Positions 51,076 through 60,300 of a stretch of 64,000 nt of DNA are shown in pieces. This DNA comes from Sessilibacter corallicola (lineage in GTDB: Bacteria; Pseudomonadota; Gammaproteobacteria; Pseudomonadales; Cellvibrionaceae). Position numbers and translations under genes: made by a program. How positions within the stretch are numbered: position 1 is the first letter of the stretch; every line of letters begins with the position of its first letter. Below the pieces are notes generated by a model. That model was not told the origin of the DNA. It did not search any database and saw nothing but the letters and a program-made list of their open reading frames with translations. The stretch is from contig NZ_JAJSLX010000004.1 of NCBI RefSeq assembly GCF_021290925.1, positions 310,001 to 374,000 on the forward strand, read 5' to 3'.

Positions 51076-52452
51076 ATGACTGATTCCTTATTTCCTGAAG
51101 AAGAAAACCCCAGCGCGCTGGTAGCCGAACCGCTAGCCGCAAGAATGCGGCCGCGCAACTTAGACGAGTACGTCGGCCAGCAGCATTTATTAGGGGTAGG
51201 GCGGCCACTTCGCAAAAGTATTGAATCAGATCGTTTGCACTCCATGATTTTTTGGGGGCCGCCGGGCGTGGGGAAAACCTCACTCGCGCAAACCATTGCT
51301 GAACTGACCAAAGCCAACTTTATTAAAATTTCGGCAGTACTAGCTGGTGTTAAAGACATTCGCGCGACCGTAGAACAAGCCAAGCAAGCACTCAACTACA
51401 AATGCCAGCGCACCGTTGTTTTTGTCGATGAAGTACACCGCTTTAACAAATCCCAGCAAGACGCTTTTTTACCCCACGTAGAAGACGGCACCTTGTGTTT
51501 TATCGGCGCAACCACAGAAAATCCGTCGTTCGAAGTCAATAATGCACTCTTATCTCGGTGCCGAGTGTATCTGCTGAAATCCCTCGAAAATCACGACATC
51601 GAAAACCTAATTCGCAACGCGTTATCTGACGAAAATCGTGGCCTCGGTAAATTAGGTTATCGCATTGATGAAGACGCTTTAGCGCTGATTGTTTCGACCA
51701 GCGGCGGCGATGGCCGCACCGCACTGAGCCTGCTAGAAATGAGCGTTGATTTGCTCGATTCTGATCAAGCCGAAATTACGCCAGACGTTCTCGGTGAAGT
51801 GATTCGTTCCGACGTGCGCCGGTTTGATAAAGGCGGCGATATTTTCTACGAACAAATTTCTGCCCTACACAAATCCGTGCGTGGAAGTTCTCCCGATGCA
51901 GCGCTGTATTGGTGCTTGAGAATGCTCGATGGCGGTTGCGATCCGCTTTATATTGCTCGCCGGGTTGTCAGAATGGCCACCGAAGACATCGGCAATGCCG
52001 ATCCGCGCGCCCTCGAAATCGCCCTAAATGCCTGGAATACCCAAGAGCGATTGGGCAGCCCCGAAGGTGAACTCGCCATCGCCCAGGCCGTGACTTACAT
52101 GGCGTGTGCTCCCAAAAGCAACGCCGTGTACATGGCTTTCAAAGCCGCTAAAGCTGATATCGCCAATCAACCAAGCTTTGATGTGCCCATTCATTTACGC
52201 AATGCCCCCACCGGCTTAATGAAAAACCTTAACTACGGCGCAGAATACCGTTACGCGCACGATGAACCCGGCGCTTACGCCGCAGGCGAAAACTACTTTC
52301 CCGAGCCTTTGGCCAACACGCGTTATTATTTTCCTACCGACCGCGGATTAGAAAAGAAAATCTCCGATAAGCTGGATTTTTTGCGCACACAGGATGAGGC
52401 CAGCGTTCAACAAAGGTACAATACCCCGCAAGATCAGAACAAAGACGACTGA
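51076..52452 (+). CDS. rarA: Replication-associated recombination protein A (MgsA/RarA)
   Basis: 458 residues of a AAA+ ATPase related to clamp loaders: MRPRNLDEYVGQQHLLG, Walker A FWGPPGVGKTSLA, Walker B VVFVDEVHRFNKSQQDAFLP, GATTENPSFEVNNALLSRC, and the C-terminal tetramerisation part. It acts at stalled replication forks. 30 bases after lolA. Confidence 0.96.
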   Translation: MTDSLFPEEENPSALVAEPLAARMRPRNLDEYVGQQHLLGVGRPLRKSIESDRLHSMIFWGPPGVGKTSLAQTIAELTKANFIKISAVLAGVKDIRATVEQAKQALNYKCQRTVVFVDEVHRFNKSQQDAFLPHVEDGTLCFIGATTENPSFEVNNALLSRCRVYLLKSLENHDIENLIRNALSDENRGLGKLGYRIDEDALALIVSTSGGDGRTALSLLEMSVDLLDSDQAEITPDVLGEVIRSDVRRFDKGGDIFYEQISALHKSVRGSSPDAALYWCLRMLDGGCDPLYIARRVVRMATEDIGNADPRALEIALNAWNTQERLGSPEGELAIAQAVTYMACAPKSNAVYMAFKAAKADIANQPSFDVPIHLRNAPTGLMKNLNYGAEYRYAHDEPGAYAAGENYFPEPLANTRYYFPTDRGLEKKISDKLDFLRTQDEASVQQRYNTPQDQNKDD

Positions 52453-52487
52453 TTCACTGATTTATCCAACCAATTTCGAGAATTTTC

Positions 52488-52865
52488 ATGCTTCAATGGA
52501 TGGCCGTAGCATTAGGCGGCGCTGTCGGCGCAATGATGCGTTTTGGGATTTCAACCTACATGCTTCCTGTGGTTCCAGGAAAATTTCCGTGGGCTACATT
52601 TTTCGTCAACGTTTTAGGGTCGTTTCTTATTGGCGTGCTCTACACCATTATCGTTGAGAAATCGCTTTGGTCGCCGCAGTGGAAAATTCTTTTGATGACC
52701 GGCTTTCTAGGTGCTCTCACCACCTTCTCAACATTTTCAATTGAAACCGTTCATCTGTATCTTCGTGGGCAAATGCTCTTGGCGTCAGCCTACGCTGTCA
52801 TTACAATGGCCGGCTGTTTCATTGCCTCCGCCTGCGGTTTAACCCTAACTGCACGCTGGGTGTAA
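52488..52865 (+). CDS. crcB: Fluoride channel CrcB/Fluc
   Basis: 125 residues with four hydrophobic helices. Family motifs are GGAVGAMMRFGIS, WATFFVNVLGSFLIG and GFLGALTTFSTFSIE, which contains the pore Phe/Thr residues. It exports fluoride as a dimer. No fluoride riboswitch is visible in the 35 bases upstream. Confidence 0.95.
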   Translation: MLQWMAVALGGAVGAMMRFGISTYMLPVVPGKFPWATFFVNVLGSFLIGVLYTIIVEKSLWSPQWKILLMTGFLGALTTFSTFSIETVHLYLRGQMLLASAYAVITMAGCFIASACGLTLTARWV

Positions 52866-52898
52866 AACAGCAGCGAATTTTAACCAAACATCGCTTAA

Positions 52899-54236
<1,338 letters not shown>

Positions 54237-54314
54237 TTTATTTTCTGAATGAACGAAAGCTTTAAAAACCATATAACCGATTGTTTTTGAAGTGATCGAT
54301 TCAGGTTAAAATAG

Positions 54315-54345
54315 AAAACCAACTTGTTCGCAAGTTGGTTTTTTT
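54315..54345 (+). terminator. Rho-independent terminator after serS with a UUCG loop
   Basis: AAAACCAACTTG pairs with CAAGTTGGTTTT, closed by a TTCG tetraloop, followed by a T run. Confidence 0.92.
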
Positions 54346-54400
54346 GTATGACAAAAAATAATAACTAATTAAGCCTTAAATTAAAAACGAGATACAACCC

Positions 54401-55165
54401 GTGACTGATCCGCTAACACTTCCGCTGTCAAAAACCACCCAAGTGTATCTCGTGGGGGCGGGTCCGGGCGACGCAGAACTGCTCACACTGAAAGCCTACA
54501 AAGTGATTCAAAAAGCCGAGGTTGTTTTATACGACCGATTAGTGTCAGAAGAAATCATGGCATTAATTCCCGAGAGCGCAGAAAAAATCTACGTCGGTAA
54601 AGCGCGAGCAAATCACGCTGTAGAGCAAAGCCAAATCAGCCAACTATTAGTGGATTACGCAAACCAAGGCAAAAAAACCATTCGTTTAAAAGGCGGTGAC
54701 CCTTTCATTTTTGGTCGCGGCGGCGAAGAACTCGAACTGCTCGCCCAACACAACATTAACTTTGAAGTGATTCCCGGCATCACCGCCGCAAGCGGTTGCT
54801 CCACCTATTCAGGTATTCCCTTAACCCACCGAGATTATTCTCAATCCGTACGGTTTATTACCGGCCACCTAAAAAGCGGACACGTTAATTTAAACTGGAA
54901 AGAACTCGCCCTCGACCAGCAAACCCTCGTATTTTACATGGGCCTTGCGGGTATCCAAGAAATTGCTGAACATCTAATTCAATACGGCAGAAACCCAGAA
55001 ACCCCCGTTGGTATTATCGAAAAAGGCACCACCCAAGACCAAAAAGTTTACGTAACCACATTAAATGGCATTGAAGAACTTGTAAAAAAAGAACAAGTAT
55101 CGCCACCAACCATCATCATTGTTGGAGAAGTGGTTGCATTACATGAAAAGTTAAAGTGGAAATAA
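54401..55165 (+). CDS. cobA: Uroporphyrinogen-III C-methyltransferase (SUMT)
   Basis: 254 residues. VYLVGAGPGDAELLTLKA at the N-terminus, VVLYDRLVSEEIM, RLKGGDPFIFGRGGEE and PGITAASGCSTYSGIPLTHRD are the SUMT signatures. It makes precorrin-2, the precursor of siroheme used by sulfite and nitrite reductases. It is the free-standing methyltransferase, not a full CysG, which in Pseudomonas occupies this place next to serS. It is the last core gene before the accessory region. Confidence 0.94.
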   Translation: MTDPLTLPLSKTTQVYLVGAGPGDAELLTLKAYKVIQKAEVVLYDRLVSEEIMALIPESAEKIYVGKARANHAVEQSQISQLLVDYANQGKKTIRLKGGDPFIFGRGGEELELLAQHNINFEVIPGITAASGCSTYSGIPLTHRDYSQSVRFITGHLKSGHVNLNWKELALDQQTLVFYMGLAGIQEIAEHLIQYGRNPETPVGIIEKGTTQDQKVYVTTLNGIEELVKKEQVSPPTIIIVGEVVALHEKLKWK

Positions 55166-55237
55166 TTCAATAAATACTATGTCGACTCTCGCTATTTAAT
55201 ATAAATTGTTTGTTGATTTGTTTAGGAAAACAAAATA

Positions 55238-55537
55238 ATGAAACAAGAGATTATTAACAAAGTAGAGTGGCAAAGCCCTGAAAAAAATCCACCCTATGAA
55301 AGCCAATTTTTTGTTGCCGTAAAATATCCTAGCGGACTAGGTGCATATGACCTTTTACCGTGGGACGGTGAAAAATGGGTTATAAATTACACCGCTGAAA
55401 TTGTCGGCTGGGTGGCGTTACAAGATTTTATGAATTCAATTAAAGCTGGTTGGCCTGAATGGGATAAATGCGACCTTGAGGAAAGCAGTGATTCAGATGA
55501 CCCCGATGAATTTGTTGAAGTTACTGACGATGACTAA
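55238..55537 (+). CDS. Small acidic protein of unknown function
   Basis: 99 residues, not recognised. It has a compact N-terminal part (KVEWQSPEKNPPYESQFFVA, WDGEKWVINYTAEIVGWVAL) whose pattern of W, G and V vaguely resembles DUF551-type phage/plasmid proteins, and a very acidic tail (ESSDSDDPDEFVEVTDDD). A good AGGAAAAC ribosome-binding site precedes the ATG, which supports a real gene. It opens the accessory region after cobA. Confidence 0.65.
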   Translation: MKQEIINKVEWQSPEKNPPYESQFFVAVKYPSGLGAYDLLPWDGEKWVINYTAEIVGWVALQDFMNSIKAGWPEWDKCDLEESSDSDDPDEFVEVTDDD

Positions 55538-55585
55538 GCGTGTAAAATTAAATTCTAGAAATACCAAAAATTCATTCAATTTCGA

Positions 55586-55615
55586 GTTCCAGCAGTTAAG
55601 TTGTTACGCTGGAAC
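55586..55615. repeat. 8-bp hairpin between the small acidic gene and the split gene
   Basis: GTTCCAGC (55586-55593) and GCTGGAAC (55608-55615), loop 14 nt, no T run. Possibly a 3' end of the upstream transcript. Confidence 0.4.
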
Positions 55616-55753
55616 TATCAATAAAAAGAAAGCCCTACAATATTCCCAAAATCTGTGGTTCACTCCTTCAGAATAATTGTTGGACCTTTATTTTCCCATT
55701 CCTCAATCAGATTGTTCGTTAAGAATCTGAGTTGCCTCTTTACAAGAATTAAT

Positions 55754-56322
55754 ATGATCAAGTACCGATACGACGAAGAGCCACTGTATCTAAATTATCA
55801 TTTTAAAAAAATGGAAGAAATTCGGGCCAAAGAAATACTATAGGAGCCTCTGATTAACCTCAAGATCACTCAGGCCAATCAGTTTTTTTCTGATTAAGGC
55901 GTGCTTTTGAAGGTCTAACGGGTTAAATCAAAAAAGCACAACGCAGAGCAGGAAAAAACTGGCAGGCCCCGTAGGGCGTGTCTCAAGGGCACATTTGCAG
56001 CGTTGCCGTTTTTATTAAGGACTACGGCCATTAATGGCAAACGGCGCCTTGCAACTGCACGCTTGAGATCACGCTGAGTAATGTTGAGGTTAATCAGAGA
56101 CTCCTATATTCCGGCGTGTTAAGTTCGCCTGATGATGCTGAATACCTGGCGTGGTACTTTTGGAAAATGGTAGATTTTTCTATCTCTGAAGAATAAGCGG
56201 GTGTTGAACTGCCGTGGGCAGAAAGCAGGGAGTTCTGGAATGAGAAGCTTATGAATAGCATATCTGGGTTTATTGAAGCAGAAGGTTTTGAAGAAAGTTG
56301 GGATAAAGTAGTGGATGAATAA
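55754..56322 (+). pseudogene. Small gene interrupted by a MITE-like insertion and an in-frame stop
   Basis: The left part (ATG at 55754) encodes MIKYRYDEEPLYLNYHFKKM and nine more residues up to the insertion. The right part resumes with YSGVLSSPDDAEYLAWYFWK. Removing the 262-bp element plus one 4-bp TATA duplicate joins the two in frame. The joined product would reach a TAA at 56194-56196 (after DFSISEE) and, reading past it, continue with AGVELPWAESREFWNEKL to a final stop at 56320-56322, about 100 residues in all. The family is not recognised. The internal TAA may be later decay. Confidence 0.65.
55843..56104. mobile_element. MITE-like element, 262 bp, with 31-bp imperfect terminal inverted repeats
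   Basis: The left end GGAGCCTCTGATTAACCTCA and the right end (reverse complement GGAGTCTCTGATTAACCTCA) extend to 31 bp with 3 mismatches. TATA flanks both ends (55839-55842 and 56105-56108) as a possible 4-bp target duplication. It has no coding capacity. The interior folds back on itself: GTGTCTCAAG with CTTGAGATCAC, and GCCGTTT with AAACGGC. It is probably mobilised in trans by an IS sharing the ends; the family is not identified here. Confidence 0.82.
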
Positions 56323-56661
56323 TGTCGTTAAATAAAATACTGAGTACGATTTTATATTTTCTGTTGAGTTTTATTGGTTGGTAATGTTTTTAATTATTTT
56401 AAAAATAAAAACTTTTCAAGTAATAGATAATCCGAAAATATTATTACTAATAATATCAAATTAATCTAAGTTATCTGTTGATTTATACAGTTTTTTAGTG
56501 CGTAATTATTGCTTATCTTTCAAGCAGGTAAGGCAATTTTTACAGAAATAATTGAGTATGAATAAGTATAGATAAATAGTAAAAGTACTAAGTAATCGCT
56601 ACTTCTAGGTGCTGGAACACCCAGAAGCAGCTAACCACAACCGATATTCAAGGTATCAATC
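56323..56661. other. AT-rich leader region upstream of the SymE-like gene
   Basis: No coding frame except a short shadow. It contains the LexA-type box at 56475-56490 and presumably the promoter and a leader of about 150 nt for the SymE-like gene. Confidence 0.5.
56475..56490 (+). promoter_or_regulatory. Consensus LexA (SOS) box
   Basis: CTGT-TGATTTAT-ACAG is an exact CTGT-N8-ACAG match to the gammaproteobacterial LexA operator, about 170 bases upstream of the SymE-like start. E. coli symE is LexA-controlled, so the match in this place is meaningful although a single 8-base consensus can occur by chance. Confidence 0.65.
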
Positions 56662-56925
56662 ATGGCTAAACGCAATGGTACGCCAGAGCATCGCTCGGCC
56701 CAAGAAAAATCTTCCAAAATCCGCAAACTCAAGGTTCGAAAGAGCTTTTACCCCTATAAACCCGGCGATGCCTACGCCAACCGGTTCAAAGGTTATCCAA
56801 CCGTCCCCTTAATACAGCTCAAAGGTTACTGGCTCAACAAAGCCGGTTTCACCATAAACACCGAACTCGCCGTACACGTAAAAGACAGCTGTATTACCAT
56901 AAAAATAAAAGAACCCACCCAATAA
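56662..56925 (+). CDS. SymE-like toxin
   Basis: 87 residues. A basic N-terminus (AQEKSSKIRKLKVRK) leads into VPLIQLKGYWLNKAGFTI and LAVHVKDSCITIKI, which match the SymE_toxin domain (LKGxWLxxAGF, then a V-x-V turn and a final hydrophobic strand) of the AbrB-like fold. E. coli SymE is an SOS-induced RNA-associated toxin repressed by the antisense RNA SymR. Here AAGGT precedes the ATG, a LexA box lies upstream and a terminator downstream. Whether an antisense RNA exists cannot be told by eye. Confidence 0.8.
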   Translation: MAKRNGTPEHRSAQEKSSKIRKLKVRKSFYPYKPGDAYANRFKGYPTVPLIQLKGYWLNKAGFTINTELAVHVKDSCITIKIKEPTQ

Positions 56926-56943
56926 ACTTTTTGTAAAAACCGT

Positions 56944-56977
56944 AAATACCAGCGCTTAATTGAGCTGGTATTTTTGT
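56944..56977 (+). terminator. Rho-independent terminator after the SymE-like gene
   Basis: AAATACCAGC pairs with GCTGGTATTT around a 10-nt loop, followed by TTGTTTTT. Confidence 0.82.
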
Positions 56978-57366
56978 TTTTACAATTCGAAAGTTTAAAT
57001 TTTTATTTCTTAGTTTGTAATAAATAATTTCTGCATTCGAAAGTAAAGAGTCCGACAATAATACGCTTTAAAGAAGGTTGTTTTGGGGTAGTAATTATAA
57101 TGATTTTAGATGAAAAATGATTTATGTGCCAAATTGTCTGAGGCGTTGACGCAGTGGGACTTTCAAGATAGCGTTGAATAGATTTAACCGACGTATACGT
57201 CATTGTGAAGGTGTATTTGGGAGAAAACGTTAATTAGGGCGTGTATTAAATTGTTACATGCCTATTTGCTCTCTCAATGTGCCTCAATCCTCATTGTATA
57301 ATTGGTTGGTAAAGTGAAAGGAATCTTTGACTTTGTTGTCAATTTATTAGATTTACGGGAATAAGA
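56978..57366. other. AT-rich region upstream of the large nuclease-ATPase gene
   Basis: No credible gene on either strand. A perfect -10 element TATAAT stands at 57297-57302, about 65 bases before the large gene, with only a weak -35. A GGGAA ribosome-binding site lies about 8 bases before its ATG. Confidence 0.45.
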
Positions 57367-60300
57367 ATGAGCAAAGATGTTAAACAACAAAGTAATCCAT
57401 TTTCCACTGGAGGTGGTGGAGTTAATTTTGAAACTAGGGTTCAAGCAGCTTTTGCTATTTCATTATTAACGCATTCTTGTGTACCGTGCTTATCACAAGA
57501 CATGAGAGCTAAAGAACTAAAATTTCAAAATAAATATGATGGTTCTAGCACGGATGACTTTGTCTTAGTTGCGTCAGATAAATTAAGTAATGAAAGCAGA
57601 CTTTATGCTCAGATTAAGCACGAAATAACTATAAGTGAATCTCAGAAGTCAATGTTCGCAGAAGTTATTAACAGTGCATGGAAAGACTATAAAGATACTG
57701 AATTTAACCCTGAAAGTGACTCGATTGCATTGATAACTGGACCACTTTCCAAACTGGATATTAGCAATACACTTCCAATATTGGAGTGGGCTAAATACTC
57801 ATCAAGCTCTGCGGACTTTATAAAAAAATCGAAAACTAAAGGTTTCACGAGTGAAGCAAAAGTTAAAAGGTTAAACATCTTCAGGTCCCAATTAACCAAT
57901 GCTAATGAAGGAAAGGAAGTTAATGATGATGAATTATGGAAATTTCTGCGAGTCTTTTATTTGGTCTCCTTTGATTTAGATGCTAAATACTCAATAGTTG
58001 CCAATTTACTTTGTTCACTAATTCAATGTTATTCAGATAAATATCCATCACTTGTTTTATCTAAAGTAGTTACTTGCGTTCAAGAATTTAACCAGAATGC
58101 TGGAGTTTTAACTCTTGAGAATACTCCGAAGGACGTAACCGAATTGTTTCAAGTTCTGGTCAATGTGGATTTTGAAAATGACTTCTTGAAGTTTAAGGAA
58201 CGTGGCAGCTACATTTATGGAGGCATATCGAACACAATTAATGGCTTCCATATTGATAGGTATGAAGATTTAGTAAAATTATCAGAAGCTTTTAATGATA
58301 GTGATTTTCTATTTGTAACGGGTGTTAGAGGTGCCGGAAAGTCAGGTATTGTAAAAGATTTTATTTCAACTAAAGATAAGGATGTGCCTGTTTTTTACCT
58401 AAGGGCTGAAGATTTAGATCGAAGCCACCTTAATGACGTTTTTGCATCTATCGGCATGAATTCAACTTTAGGGCAAATTGAAGGGTATTTTTCATTACTT
58501 CAAGAAAAGATTCTGGTAATTGAGTCGTTAGAAAAAGTTCTGGAGCTTAATTATCAAGACGCATTCATTGATTTACTTCAGTTTATAAGACAACAAACCG
58601 GTTGGACTATTGTTGCTACAGGACGTGATTATGCCTATCAACAACTCACCTTTAACTTTTTACAACCTAGTGGCCTCAAATTTAGTAGCGTAAACATAGA
58701 AGGATTCACGCAAGAGCAAGTTGGACAGGTTTGTAAAAATATTCCAGAATTCAATGAGTTAATATCAAATAGCTCTTTATTAGACATACTCAAGATCCCT
58801 TTTTTCATTGAAATTGCAGTAAGAGCAATTGGTAATGGCGCACAATTTAAATCAGGGGATACAGAGGTAGAGTTCAGAAACACCGTATGGTCTACGGTTA
58901 TTTCTAGAGAGCAAGATCGCAAGTCGGGTATGCCAGTAAAGCGTAAAACGACATTCATTGATATCGCCAAGCAGAGAGCGAAAAAAATGGTGTTTGGAAT
59001 TTCTGCTAATGAATTCGATCCTGAAGTTATCTCTAAGCTGGAAGAGGATAACCTGATTTACCGAGATCAAAGATCTTCAACTATAAGCTTGCCCCACGAT
59101 GTGTTGGAAGATTGGGCATTAGAAGAGTTTATTGAGGCTGAATATATAACTAATTTGCATGATGTCGCAAGTTTCTTATCGGCTATAGGTAGTGAACCAG
59201 CAATAAGTAGGGCGTTTAGATTATGGTTATATAGAAGATTAAAATTTGATGAGTCAACTAATGAATTTGTGGCAAATATATTAGGTGCCGATGATGTCGA
59301 AAGCTTTTGGAAAGATGAAACCATCGCAGCAATCTTACAGCATGATGCACCAGAAACATTTTTAGATTTGATGAGGTTTCAACTACTTAAAGATGATTGC
59401 GCTTTATTGATTCGCTTTTGCTTTATCCTAAGGATAACTTGCCAAAGACCAAATTCTCGCTTTACTAATTTGCTAAAGCAGGATGAAAAGTCTGGAATAT
59501 TACAATCTTTGTTTCTTCTCCCATATGGTCGAGGTTGGGGAGCACTATTTAAGTTTATTTTTGAAGTCAGAACAGATTTAAGCAAATCCACTCTCAATAA
59601 TATCGCTGAATTAATCAACGAATGGTGCGGCATAATTAACATCTACGACGACTTTCCTGAAGATTCAAGAACGGTTGGCTTGTTGGCTATATGGCTATTG
59701 AAGCCTTTAAAAGATGCTTATCGAAGCAAAGAACAAAGAAAAAAAATACTCAGCGCTTTATTAAAAGTTTCCCCAGCAATTGAAGTAGAATTTGATGAAT
59801 TAATGGCGCAAGATGTTTTCATATCTAAAATCAAACCTCGAAGACTGAGTTATGTTGATGAGTTAACAAGTTTAGCGCTTGTAGGGACAAATGTTCCGAT
59901 GCTATGTAAGTTTCGCCCTGACTTCATCGTTAAGTTATCAATGCATGAATGGTTGTTGCAAAAGCCCGAGGAAGATGACTATGGCTATGAAGGATATGGG
60001 CGCGTAGATGTAGAAGAATCATTCGGACTAGATCGAGAGAGGGAATTTTTTCCAGCCAGCGGAGCGAAGGGGCCGTTTACGTACCTACTTCAACACCACC
60101 CGAGAAAAGCTTTAGATTTTATAGTTGAGTTGTGTAACGTAACAGCGCAGAAATATGCAGATTCTGAGTTTGGTGCACCTTCGGATAATGAGCAAGATCA
60201 GTTTTTCACTAATGAAGTAGCTGTTAGAGAAGTGGAACTGAAACTTAATGATGGAGCAACAATTAAGCAATATGCCTCTCCTCATTTATGGAAAGGATAC

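Noticed and set aside
57003-57203. Minus-strand frame of 66 codons upstream of the large gene.
   Set aside because: No ribosome-binding site and no family resemblance; AT-rich noise.
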